Assembly: GCF_013423955.1 (NCBI RefSeq)
Contig: NZ_JACCKX010000004.1
Coordinates: forward strand, 1 to 64,000
DNA from: Ottowia beijingensis
GTDB taxonomy: Bacteria; Pseudomonadota; Gammaproteobacteria; Burkholderiales; Burkholderiaceae_C
DNA length: 64,000 nt
Reading direction: 5' to 3'
Positions 10,801 through 19,683 of this stretch are shown here, piece after piece (position 1 is the stretch's first letter; the number at the start of each line of letters is the position of its first letter). The notes beneath the pieces were generated by a model. The model worked only from the letters and a program-made list of their open reading frames with translations. It was not told the DNA's origin and made no database searches. The position numbers and the translations under genes were made by a program.

Positions 10801-11752
10801 TTACAGGCCCAGCCGCTGGATCGTCGCTGCCTTCGCCCGGCTGTCCTCGCGCAGCTTGCGCCCGAACGCTTCGGCCGGCTGGTACTCGACGACCTGGCCG
10901 GCCTTGGCGGCCCAGTCCACGTAGCCGGGCGACTTCACCGCGCGTTCGCAGGCGGCTTGCAGCTTGTCCAGCACGGCGGTCGGCGTCTTGGCCGGCGCCA
11001 GCAGGCCGCCGAAGCTCAGCTGCACCACCGGCACGCCCGACTCGGTCAGCGTGGGCACGGCCGGGAAATGCGGATGGCGCTGGTCCGAGTACACCGCCAG
11101 CAGCCGCAGCGTGCCGGCCTGCACCTGCGCGCGCACCGAACTGGCCAGCACCGCGCCGAAGCCCAGGCGGCCGCCCAGCAGGTCCTGCATCATCGGGCCG
11201 TCGCCCTTGTAGGCGACGTGGTTCAGCTGCACCTTGGCCGCGGCCTCGATGTCGGCGGTGCCCAGATGGGGGATCGAGCCGATGCCAGAGGTGCCGTAGC
11301 TCACCGCACCCGGCTCCTTGCGTGCACCCACCAGCACGTCGGCGATCGTCTTATACGGCGAGTTCGCCAGCACCGCGATCGCGAAGATGTTGTCGAAGAC
11401 GTGGCACACGGGGAGAACGACTCCACGCCGTACTTGATCGTCTTGACGCGGTGCGGCTGGCTGGTGAGCGACACGGCGGGCGTGAACGCCAGCGCGTAGC
11501 CGTCGGCGCGCGCGCCGGCCACGAAGGCCAGGCCGATCGCGCCGGCCGCGCCGTCGCGGTTCATCACCGCCACCGGCGTGTTCAGCGCCTCGGAGAAGGC
11601 CTTGGCGAACGCGCGGGCGTTCTGGTCCAGGCCGCCGCCGGCGGCGAAGGGCACGTCACCTCGATCGGCCCCTGCGGAAAGTCCGAAGCCGACACCGCCG
11701 ATGCGCCCAGGCCCAGGACAGCGGCGGCGAGGATGCGAGTGGTCTTGTTCAT
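10801..11752 (-). CDS. Tripartite tricarboxylate transporter (Bug family) substrate-binding protein, passenger copy 1
   Basis: Periplasmic binding protein of about 318 residues with a signal peptide (MNKTTRILAAAVLGLGASAV, ending near SAS) and the family signature PIEVTVPFAAGGGLDQNARAF. It also has PVAVMNRDGAAGAIG and YKGDGPMMQDLLGGRLGF. Bug proteins bind small carboxylates or aromatic acids; many are orphans without TctAB partners, as here. It is the last gene of a three-gene operon with the FMN reductase and FAH hydrolase. Frameshifts near 11408 and 11655 differ from those in copy 2. Confidence 0.88.
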
Positions 11753-11772
11753 CTTCCGGTCTCCTCGTTGGT

Positions 11773-12621
11773 TCAGTCTTCGTCGACGATGGGGTTGCGC
11801 AGCACGCCGATGCGATCGACCTCGATCTCCACGACGTCGCCGGCCTTCATCCACACCGGGGGCTGGCGCCGCGCGCCCACGCCACCGGGGTGCCGGTGAC
11901 GACCACGTCGCCGGCCTGCAGCGGCGATGGCCGAGACGTAGGCGATCTGCCGGGCGATGCTGTGGATCATCATCTCGGTGGTGGCGCGCTGCATCTCCTG
12001 GCCGTTGAGGCGGGTGACGAGCGTCATGCTGGTGCCGAAGGGGATCTCGTCGGCGGTGACCATCCAGGGGCCGAAGCCGCCGGTGCGCCAGAAGTTCTTG
12101 CCGGGCACCCACTGGGAGGTGTGGCGCTGCCAGTCGCGCACGCTGCCGTCGTTGTAGCAGGCGTAGCCGGCGATGTGGCGGGCCACGTCGGCCTCGGCGA
12201 TGCGGCGGCCGCCCTTGCCGATGATCACGGCGATCTCGGCTTCGTAGTCCAGCTGGGTGGATTCGCGGGGCCGCACGATGGCCTGGCCGTGGCCCACCTG
12301 GGAGTCGGCCACGCGCAGGAAGAAGGTGGGCTGCTCGGTGACCTCGCGGTTGGTCTCCTGCACGTGCTCGTGGTAGTTCAGGCCGCAGCACCAGATCTTG
12401 CCGGGCTCGGGGATGACGGGCAGCAGGGTGACCGACTCCAGGGCGAAGTCGGGCTTGCGCTGCGCCACCGCGGCGCGCGCTTCGGCCAGCGCATCGCCGG
12501 CCAGCAGCGCCCGCAGGTCCGCGTACTTGCCGTCCAGGGCGGCGCCCAGGTCGACGACGCCGCCTTCGACGACGGCCCCGAATCCGGGGCGATCGCCCCG
12601 CGTGAAACTGATCAATTTCAT
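11773..12621 (-). CDS. Fumarylacetoacetate hydrolase (FAH) family protein, passenger copy 1
   Basis: About 282 residues with the FAH C-terminal fold: KIWCCGLNYHEHVQETNRE, the metal-binding stretch YEAEIAVIIGKGGRRI, CYNDGSVRDWQRHTSQWVPGKNF and GDVVVTGTPV. Members hydrolyse or decarboxylate acylpyruvates or 2-keto-enoates late in aromatic ring catabolism. The substrate cannot be named from sequence. A two-base loss near 11926 breaks the frame here; copy 2 is intact at that site but broken near 17545. It lies between the FMN reductase and the Bug protein. Confidence 0.87.
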   Translation of the reverse strand: MKLISFTRGDRPGFGAVVEGGVVDLGAALDGKYADLRALLAGDALAEARAAVAQRKPDFALESVTLLPVIPEPGKIWCCGLNYHEHVQETNREVTEQPTFFLRVADSQVGHGQAIVRPRESTQLDYEAEIAVIIGKGGRRIAEADVARHIAGYACYNDGSVRDWQRHTSQWVPGKNFWRTGGFGPWMVTADEIPFGTSMTLVTRLNGQEMQRATTEMMIHSIARQIAYVSAIAAAGRRRGRHRHPGGVGARRQPPVWMKAGDVVEIEVDRIGVLRNPIVDED

Positions 12622-12663
12622 GGAGTGCTTCCTTGGTGACTACGGGTTGGGACGCCTTGCGCG

Positions 12664-13237
12664 TCAGGGCGTCGGCGCGCGCAGGGCGCAGGGCCGCGGC
12701 CCAGCGTGCGAGCTCCTTGAGCATCGCGGCGGCGGACTCGCCGTGCAGCGCCGCCGGCTGGAACTTGCCTTCGGCGTCCACGAGCGTGCCGACGTTCTGG
12801 ACGGCCACGGCTTCCAGCAGCGGCACGATCTTCTGGGTGGTCATCAACTGCTTGGCGACCTGCACCGCGCGGATGCCGCCGGACATGCCGCCGTAGCTGA
12901 CGAATGCCGCCGGCTTGTAGGCCCACTCGGCGCTCAGGTAGCTCAGCGCGTTCAGCAGCGAGGCGGGCGGGCCGAAGTTGTACTCGGGCAGCACGAAGAC
13001 GTAGGCATCCGCGGCCGCCGTGAGCTTGCTCCAGCGCAGGGTGTGCGCGTGGCTGTACTTGCCCGTGCGCGGATGCTCCGGCTCGTCCAGCAGGGGCAGG
13101 GCCAGTTCCTTGAGATCGCAGGCGACGACTTCGAATTCGCCTTGCGCGCGGGCCACTTGCTCGAACCAGGCGGCCACGGCGGGGCCGACGCGCCGGGGGC
13201 GCGTGCTGCAGGTGATGACGTTCAGGATGGGTTGCAT
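12664..13237 (-). CDS. NADPH-dependent FMN reductase family protein, passenger copy 1
   Basis: Flavodoxin-fold reductase of about 190 residues. It has the FMN-phosphate loop CSTRPRRVGPAVAAWF, the isoalloxazine-contact motif LPEYNFGPPASLLNALSY and YGGMSGGIRAVQ. It is the first gene of the minus-strand operon. Such enzymes supply reduced FMN to two-component monooxygenases or act on quinones and azo compounds; no monooxygenase partner is in the passenger. A two-base loss near 12680 destroys the natural end LRPLRAPTP seen in copy 2. Confidence 0.86.
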
Positions 13238-13319
13238 GCGGTGGGGGGCGGAGCGCCCCGCTTCGGATTCAGGTCGCGGCGATCATAGCGACAAAAGGAA
13301 AAATATATCTCTAAAGCAA

Positions 13320-13333
13320 AAATATCGATATTT
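13320..13333. promoter_or_regulatory. 14-bp palindrome in the divergent passenger promoter, copy 1
   Basis: Perfect palindrome AAATATCGATATTT in an AT-rich stretch between the divergent FMN reductase and VOC genes. It contains the same TATCGATA core as the phenol operon intergenic region. It is a probable operator for a regulator not encoded in the passenger. Confidence 0.5.
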
Positions 13334-13403
13334 AACCGCGAAGCGCAGAATCCGCCGGCGCACCGCGCATGGCCATCGGGTGCCTGCGCCGGGGCCTGAT
13401 TCC

Positions 13404-13985
13404 ATGGAGACTCTTGTGACGCGTCCCGGCTTTTCCTTCAGCCACTTCGGCATGTTCGTGCACGACATCGCCGCCCTCGAGGCCTTCTACACGGAGCTGC
13501 TGGCGTTCACCGTCACGGACCGCGGCCAGTTGCCGGGGCCGAATGGCCCGCGCGACCTGGTGTTCCTCAGCCGCGATCCCGACGAACACCACCAGCTCGT
13601 GCTGATCTCCGGCCGTCCGAAGGAGCTGGACTTCAACCCGATCAACCAGATCTCGCTGAAGGCCGACAGCCTGGACACGCTGTGCCGCATGTACCGCACC
13701 CTCCAGGCCCGTGGCGCAGGCGAAGTCAGGCCCATCACCCACGGCAACGCGGTGTCCATCTATGTCCCGGATCCCGAGGGCAACCGGCTCGAGCTGTACT
13801 TCGACCTGCCCTGGTATGTCTCGCAACCCATGGCCGTGCCGATCGACCTGGACGACGAGGCCACGCTGCTGCAGCGCCTGGAGGCGCACGCGCGCGGCCT
13901 GCCCGGTTTCCGCCCGCGCGCGCAATGGCGTGCGGAGATGGCCCGGCGCATGGGATGGACCTCGCAGGAGGGCGCGGCGGGATAG
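13404..13985 (+). CDS. VOC-family protein, extradiol-dioxygenase-like, passenger copy 1
   Basis: 193 residues forming one paired betaalphabetabetabeta (glyoxalase/VOC) module. Candidate metal ligands are His in FSHFGMFVHDI, His in DEHHQLVLIS and Glu in GNRLELYFDLPW. This His-His-Glu spacing matches type I extradiol dioxygenases and related isomerases. The frame is intact in both copies. It is transcribed away from the FMN reductase/FAH/Bug operon across a shared palindromic control region, suggesting one pathway. Ring cleavage is plausible but unproven. Confidence 0.83.
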   Translation: METLVTRPGFSFSHFGMFVHDIAALEAFYTELLAFTVTDRGQLPGPNGPRDLVFLSRDPDEHHQLVLISGRPKELDFNPINQISLKADSLDTLCRMYRTLQARGAGEVRPITHGNAVSIYVPDPEGNRLELYFDLPWYVSQPMAVPIDLDDEATLLQRLEAHARGLPGFRPRAQWRAEMARRMGWTSQEGAAG

Positions 13986-14018
13986 CATCCGGTTCTTCGC
14001 CATGCACAAAGCCATCCC
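13986..14018 (+). other. Start of a further passenger gene cut by IS91
   Basis: Just after the VOC stop codon an ATG opens the frame MHKAIPR, which is cut after six or seven codons by the IS91 end at 14019. The same happens at 19667-19683. The passenger therefore ends inside a gene that presumably continued in the donor genome. Confidence 0.45.
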
Positions 14019-15763
14019 ACGGATAGGAAATTCAACCGCATGAGGCCAAGTATGGCACGAGTTTTGGGCCTCGAAACACGTTCGGCCAAGGAAGGTTGAG
14101 CGCTCGCTTGCCGCTCAATGGCAAGAGCTTGGGAGGCAGTATGCATTTGGGCCTGGCGCGCGCGCAGCTGCTTCCCCGCAGCGATGGATACCGCCGCTTC
14201 ACTGGGTCACCAATTGACGCGCTGGTCTACCTCGTCGGGTTGAGCTGCCAGATCCCAATCCGGCTCGCCTTGCGCACCATCATCCACCGGCGCGTCGCAG
14301 CCCTCCCACAGCGGTGGCCCGCGTGCCGGGGTTATGTGCGGTGGCTGCGAGTCCACCCCGATGTGGTTCAGGATGTGGCGGATTTCGGCGCTGTGGGTGA
14401 TGAAGGCAATGATGCGCATCTGCCCACCGCACATGGGGCACAGCAGCGGAAATGCCTCGTAGATGCGGGCAATCAGCACCGCCCACAAGTAATGCGCCGC
14501 TCGCTTCGGGCGTGCTTCAGGTTCGGGTGTGGGTGTGGCCGCGTTGCCCGGCGCCGCCACCCCAGGTACGCCCGCGCCAGGTTGTGCAGTCTCCACCGTG
14601 GCTGGTTGCGACGCAGCAGGCTGAGCCAGCGCCGTTACCGCCGCTCTCAGCGGCGAGTTTGGTGCCAGCACACCAAAGTAGCGGTGCCGGTGGGTGCGTG
14701 GCGGTGGCACCAGCGCGGCAATGCGGTCGATGAGCTCCAGCGGTGTGAGGTGCAGCTCATCTGCCTTGGCACCACGCTTGTCACTGGTGGGCTCGCTGCG
14801 CTGTTTGGCACAGCGGTACACCAGTTTGCTTCCTCTCTTTGCGTAGGCGCTCCATGGAAAACGGTGGACGCGCGCAATAGCGCAGCAGCCGCTCCAGCGC
14901 AGCGCGGTCGTGGGCTTCGATGCAGACACCGGCGTCCACCGAGAAGCCGCTGTGTTTGTAGCCCAGCATGTCTTTGGCGTCACAGTTCTCCAGCAGGCCC
15001 CGAGCAACGAAGGCGCGCAGGATGCGTTTTGCAGTGTGGTCTGCACTGGGGCCACGGTAGCCGCATCGATGCCGGTGGCCGCGTGAAAGATGACACCCGG
15101 CGATGAGATTCGAGGGTCGCATCAGCATCGCCCTCGCCCTCCACTTCCTCAAACACCCCGTCCACCACACAAACGTGGAAGTGGACGTGTTCATTGAGGC
15201 TGGAGCCGAATCGGTGAATGAAGGCGATGGCACCGATGTGCAGGCCTGCCTTGTCCATATGGGCCGCACCGGGGCTGTGGGTCTGCAGAGTTTGTGCGAT
15301 CACCCGCAGAAAGATGCGCAGCACCATGCTCAGCACCGCTCCGTCGCGCTGCATGAAGTACCGAAGCCGCTTGGGAACCGACAGCACCCACTGGCGCACC
15401 GGCGGGGGGAGACGTGGTCGTTCAGGTGCGCTGCTGTCTCCACCATGCGCCGGGTGGTGCACGAGGGCAGACTCCCCGGCCTTTGCAGGAGAAGGCTACA
15501 AAGTAGTCGTGCCCACAGTCGCCGCAGCGAGCGCGGGCAAAGCCATGGGCAAAGATGCCGCACTCAAGATACTTGGCAAACGCTTTGCGCACGAAGGGCT
15601 TGGGGGTGTGGTGGTCGCCCTGGCCGTCGAACTGACCCGCGCTGGCCTCTAGCCAGGTCTCGTAGTGCTCGGCTACCGTTTGGTAGAGCAGCGTGCGTTC
15701 GGGGTGGCGTGGGTTGTAGAGCTTGGGCTTGGAAGTGGCTGACATGAATACTGTACAAATGCA
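14019..15763 (-). mobile_element. IS91-family element, copy 2
   Basis: Same element as copy 1, with the same edges: ACGGATAGG on the left and TACAAATGCA on the right, followed by passenger sequence AGGGGTATC. It is flanked on both sides by passenger DNA. Confidence 0.88.
14207..15745 (-). CDS. tnpA: IS91-family transposase, copy 2
   Basis: Same protein as in copies 1 and 3. The C-terminal half is well preserved here, reading through CPMCGGQMRIIAFITHSAEIRHILNHIGVD to the stop at 14207. Frame breaks lie near 15462 (shared with copy 1), 15400, 15115, 15030 and 14835. A three-base difference near 15647 removes one residue (LEASAGQ instead of LELASAGQ). Confidence 0.87.
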
Positions 15764-15899
15764 AGGGGTATCTATTTAGCTCCAGTAGCGCCGATGACGC
15801 AGTGTCGATGCGCCTGGCCGGGTGGCCGTGTAGGCCAGCTTGGATCCCTGGCGTGATCCGCCGCCCGGCCCTGCCGTGGTCGGCGGCGGCGTGCCGGGG

Positions 15900-16256
15900 T
15901 CAGCGGTAGCGACCGTCGTACGGATAGCGGTCGTACTGGTTCGCCACGCCGTCGCCGTCGTCGTCGAAGACCGGCGCGACGGCGACCGTGGGCGGCACGA
16001 CGACGTCGGCATAGGGCGCGGGCCCCTGCGCCAGCGGAATGTGGCGGCCGGCCGGGTCCACCTGGTAGCGCGTGCCGTTGGCGTCGGTGTACACGGTGCC
16101 CACGGGGAAGGCGGGCCGGTCGGGCGGCGTCGGGTCGTACGGGACGCCGAAGATCTGCGACAGCGTCTTTCCCACGCCATCGATCAGGTCGGCGTGCGCG
16201 AAGCCGCCGAACGCCATCGCGCTGGCGGCGACGGCAGACAAGATGAACTTCTTCAT
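15900..16256 (-). CDS. Small secreted protein of unknown function, passenger copy 2
   Basis: Intact version of the passenger's small exported protein, 118 residues: a cleavable signal peptide, YDPTPPDRPAFPVGTVYTD, VDPAGRHIPLAQGPAPYADV and an Asp-rich DDDGDGVANQYDRYPYDG tail. The promoter and ribosome binding site (GGAGCAGCTC) lie in a stretch with a BamHI-like GGATCC direct repeat. No family could be named. The Asp/Gly loop hints at calcium binding. Confidence 0.75.
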   Translation of the reverse strand: MKKFILSAVAASAMAFGGFAHADLIDGVGKTLSQIFGVPYDPTPPDRPAFPVGTVYTDANGTRYQVDPAGRHIPLAQGPAPYADVVVPPTVAVAPVFDDDGDGVANQYDRYPYDGRYR

Positions 16257-16423
16257 GAGCTGCTCCTGCGGATCCATTTCCGCTCTGGATCCATTGCACT
16301 GCAGCGCGCCGGGTGCGCAGCCGGTGCATGCAGCGGCGACCTGTGCGCCGCTTCCTGCGCGGCCGTAGGTGATGCCGGCTGTGCGGCGGCCTTCGGCGCC
16401 GCGGCAAGCCCGAGCGAAACAAA

Positions 16424-16450
16424 GGGCTCCCACGCGGGAGCCCTCAGCCT
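16424..16450 (-). terminator. Rho-independent terminator, passenger copy 2
   Basis: Same GGGCTCCC/GGGAGCCC hairpin as in unit 1, at 16424-16443, followed on the minus strand by a slightly shorter T-run (TTTGTTTCG). Confidence 0.85.
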
Positions 16451-16470
16451 CGATCAGCGATCGCTGCCGG

Positions 16471-17421
16471 TTACAGGCCCAGCCGCTGGATCGTCGCTGC
16501 CTTCGCCCGGCTGTCCTCGCGCAGCTTGCGCCCGAACGCTTCGGCCGGCTGGTACTCGACGACCTGGCCGGCCTTGGCGGCCCAGTCCACGTAGCCGGGC
16601 GACTTCACCGCGCGTTCGCAGGCGGCTTGCAGCTTGTCCAGCACGGCGGTCGGCGTCTTGGCCGGCGCCAGCAGGCCGCCGAAGCTCAGCTGCACCACCG
16701 GCACGCCCGACTCGGTCAGCGTGGGCACGGCCGGGAAATGCGGATGGCGCTGGTCCGAGTACACCGCCAGCAGCCGCAGCGTGCCGGCCTGCACCTGCGC
16801 GCGCACCGAACTGGCCAGCACCGCGCCGAAGCCCAGGCGGCCGCCCAGCAGGTCCTGCATCATCGGGCCGTCGCCCTTGTAGGCGACGTGGTTCAGCTGC
16901 ACCTTGGCCGCGGCCTCGATGTCGGCGGTGCCCAGATGGGGATCGAGCCGATGCCAGAGGTGCCGTAGCTCACCGCACCCGGCTCCTTGCGTGCACCCAC
17001 CAGCACGTCGGCGATCGTCTTATACGGCGAGTTCGCCAGCACCGCGATCGCGAAGATGTTGTCGAAGACGTGGCACACGGGGAGAACGACTCCACGCCGT
17101 ACTTGATCGTCTTGACGCGGTGCGGCTGGCTGGTGAGCGACACGGCGGGCGTGAACGCCAGCGCGTAGCCGTCGGCGCGCGCGCCGGCCACGAAGGCCAG
17201 GCCGATCGCGCCGGCCGCGCCGTCGCGGTTCATCACCGCCACCGGCGTGTTCAGCGCCTCGGAGAAGGCCTTGGCGAACGCGCGGGCGTTCTGGTCAGGC
17301 CGCCGCCGGCGGCGAAGGGCACGGTCACCTCGATCGGCCCCTGCGGAAAGTCCGAAGCCGACACCGCCGATGCGCCCAGGCCCAGGACAGCGGCGGCGAG
17401 GATGCGAGTGGTCTTGTTCAT
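16471..17421 (-). CDS. Bug-family substrate-binding protein, passenger copy 2
   Basis: Second copy of the orphan tripartite-tricarboxylate-type binding protein. The N-terminus with PIEVTVPFAAGGG is readable here where copy 1 is broken. New breaks lie near 17300 (one base lost after GGG) and 16940, and the break near 17083 is shared with copy 1. Corrected from both copies, the gene is about 318 codons and probably functional. Confidence 0.87.
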
Positions 17422-17441
17422 CTTCCGGTCTCCTCGTTGGT

Positions 17442-18286
17442 TCAGTCTTCGTCGACGATGGGGTTGCGCAGCGCCGATGCGATCGACCTCGATCTCCACG
17501 ACGTCGCCGGCCTTCATCCACACCGGGGGCTGGCGCCGCGCGCGCCACCGGGGTGCCGGTGACGACCACGTCGCCGGCCTGCAGCGGGGCGATGGCCGAG
17601 ACGTAGGCGATCTGCCGGGCGATGCTGTGGATCATCATCTCGGTGGTGGCGCGCTGCATCTCCTGGCCGTTGAGGCGGGTGACGAGCGTCATGCTGGTGC
17701 CGAAGGGGATCTCGTCGGCGGTGACCATCCAGGGGCCGAAGCCGCCGGTGCGCCAGAAGTTCTTGCCGGGCACCCACTGGGAGGTGTGGCGCTGCCAGTC
17801 GCGCACGCTGCCGTCGTTGTAGCAGGCGTAGCCGGCGATGTGGCGGGCCACGTCGGCCTCGGCGATGCGGCGGCCGCCCTTGCCGATGATCACGGCGATC
17901 TCGGCTTCGTAGTCCAGCTGGGTGGATTCGCGGGGCCGCACGATGGCCTGGCCGTGGCCCACCTGGGAGTCGGCCACGCGCAGGAAGAAGGTGGGCTGCT
18001 CGGTGACCTCGCGGTTGGTCTCCTGCACGTGCTCGTGGTAGTTCAGGCCGCAGCACCAGATCTTGCCGGGCTCGGGGATGACGGGCAGCAGGGTGACCGA
18101 CTCCAGGGCGAAGTCGGGCTTGCGCTGCGCCACCGCGGCGCGCGCTTCGGCCAGCGCATCGCCGGCCAGCAGCGCCCGCAGGTCCGCGTACTTGCCGTCC
18201 AGGGCGGCGCCCAGGTCGACGACGCCGCCTTCGACGACGGCCCCGAATCCGGGGCGATCGCCCCGCGTGAAACTGATCAATTTCAT
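17442..18286 (-). CDS. FAH-family hydrolase, passenger copy 2
   Basis: Second copy of the fumarylacetoacetase-type gene. It reads cleanly through YVSAIAPLQAGDVVVTGTPV, where copy 1 is shifted. It has lost bases near 17545 and 17472, which removes the natural ending IGVLRNPIVDED seen in copy 1. Combining the copies gives one complete 282-codon gene. Confidence 0.86.
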
Positions 18287-18328
18287 GGAGTGCTTCCTTG
18301 GTGACTACGGGTTGGGACGCCTTGCGCG

Positions 18329-18902
18329 TCAGGGCGTCGGCGCGCGCAGGGGGCGCAGGGCCGCGGCCCAGCGTGCGAGCTCCTTGAGCATCGCGGCGGC
18401 GGACTCGCCGTGCAGCGCCGCCGGCTGGAACTTGCCTTCGGCGTCCACGAGCGTGCCGACGTTCTGGACGGCCACGGCTTCCAGCAGCGGCACGATCTTC
18501 TGGGTGGTCATCAACTGCTTGGCGACCTGCACCGCGCGGATGCCGCCGGACATGCCGCCGTAGCTGACGAATGCCGCCGGCTTGTAGGCCCACTCGGCGC
18601 TCAGGTAGCTCAGCGCGTTCAGCAGCGAGGCGCGGGCCGAAGTTGTACTCGGGCAGCACGAAGACGTAGGCATCCGCGGCCGCCGTGAGCTTGCTCCAGC
18701 GCAGGGTGTGCGCGTGGCTGTACTTGCCCGTGCGCGGATGCTCCGGCTCGTCCAGCAGGGGCAGGGCCAGTTCCTTGAGATCGCAGGCGACGACTTCGAA
18801 TTCGCCTTGCGCGCGGGCCACTTGCTCGAACCAGGCGGCCACGGCGGGGCCGACGCGCCGGGGGCGCGTGCTGCAGGTGATGACGTTCAGGATGGGTTGC
18901 AT
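18329..18902 (-). CDS. NADPH-dependent FMN reductase family protein, passenger copy 2
   Basis: Second copy of the flavodoxin-fold reductase. The C-terminus LARWAAALRPLRAPTP and stop are intact here. A two-base loss near 18632 breaks the LPEYNFGPPASLLNAL motif that is intact in copy 1. It heads the three-gene minus-strand operon, as in unit 1. Confidence 0.86.
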
Positions 18903-18983
18903 GCGGTGGGGGGCGGAGCGCCCGCTTCGGATTCAGGTCGCGGCGATCATAGCGACAAAAGGAAAAATATATCTCTAAAGCAA

Positions 18984-18997
18984 AAATATCGATATTT
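18984..18997. promoter_or_regulatory. 14-bp palindrome in the divergent passenger promoter, copy 2
   Basis: Same AAATATCGATATTT palindrome as at 13320-13333, between the FMN reductase and VOC start codons. Confidence 0.5.
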
Positions 18998-19068
18998 AAC
19001 CGCGAAGCGCTAAATCCGCCGGCGCACCGCGCATGGCCATCGGGTGCCTGCGCCGGGGCCCTGATTCC

Positions 19069-19650
19069 ATGGAGACTCTTGTGACGCGTCCCGGCTTTTC
19101 CTTCAGCCACTTCGGCATGTTCGTGCACGACATCGCCGCCCTCGAGGCCTTCTACACGGAGCTGCTGGCGTTCACCGTCACGGACCGCGGCCAGTTGCCG
19201 GGGCCGAATGGCCCGCGCGACCTGGTGTTCCTCAGCCGCGATCCCGACGAACACCACCAGCTCGTGCTGATCTCCGGCCGTCCGAAGGAGCTGGACTTCA
19301 ACCCGATCAACCAGATCTCGCTGAAGGCCGACAGCCTGGACACGCTGTGCCGCATGTACCGCACCCTCCAGGCCCGTGGCGCAGGCGAAGTCAGGCCCAT
19401 CACCCACGGCAACGCGGTGTCCATCTATGTCCCGGATCCCGAGGGCAACCGGCTCGAGCTGTACTTCGACCTGCCCTGGTATGTCTCGCAACCCATGGCC
19501 GTGCCGATCGACCTGGACGACGAGGCCACGCTGCTGCAGCGCCTGGAGGCGCACGCGCGCGGCCTGCCCGGTTTCCGCCCGCGCGCGCAATGGCGTGCGG
19601 AGATGGCCCGGCGCATGGGATGGACCTCGCAGGAGGGCGCGGCGGGATAG
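19069..19650 (+). CDS. VOC-family protein, extradiol-dioxygenase-like, passenger copy 2
   Basis: Second copy, identical at protein level to the one at 13404-13985 and free of frameshifts. It carries the same candidate His-His-Glu metal site (SHFGMF, HHQLVLI, RLELYFD). With two copies its dosage is doubled along with the rest of the passenger. Confidence 0.83.
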   Translation: METLVTRPGFSFSHFGMFVHDIAALEAFYTELLAFTVTDRGQLPGPNGPRDLVFLSRDPDEHHQLVLISGRPKELDFNPINQISLKADSLDTLCRMYRTLQARGAGEVRPITHGNAVSIYVPDPEGNRLELYFDLPWYVSQPMAVPIDLDDEATLLQRLEAHARGLPGFRPRAQWRAEMARRMGWTSQEGAAG

Positions 19651-19683
19651 CATCCGGTTCTTCGCCATGCACAAAGCCATCCC

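Larger units (their letters stand above)
8346..14018. repeat. Tandem unit 1: IS91 copy plus passenger module
   Basis: First of two head-to-tail units of about 5.67 kb (5673 and 5665 bp). Each starts ACGGATAGGAAATTC and contains an IS91-family element followed by the same five-gene passenger. A third IS91 copy closes the array. The copies align base for base except for scattered small indels and one block of substitutions in tnpA of this unit (about 8655-8945). Confidence 0.95.
14019..19683. repeat. Tandem unit 2: IS91 copy plus passenger module
   Basis: Second head-to-tail unit, 8 bp shorter than unit 1 through scattered indels. The gene content and order are identical. The boundary (CCATCCC followed by ACGGATAGG) is the same as at 19684. 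Confidence 0.95.

Noticed and set aside
11582-13237. 551-codon minus-strand frame across FMN reductase and FAH genes
   Set aside because: Read-through created by an indel; the second half is an Arg/Pro-rich shadow of the FAH gene.
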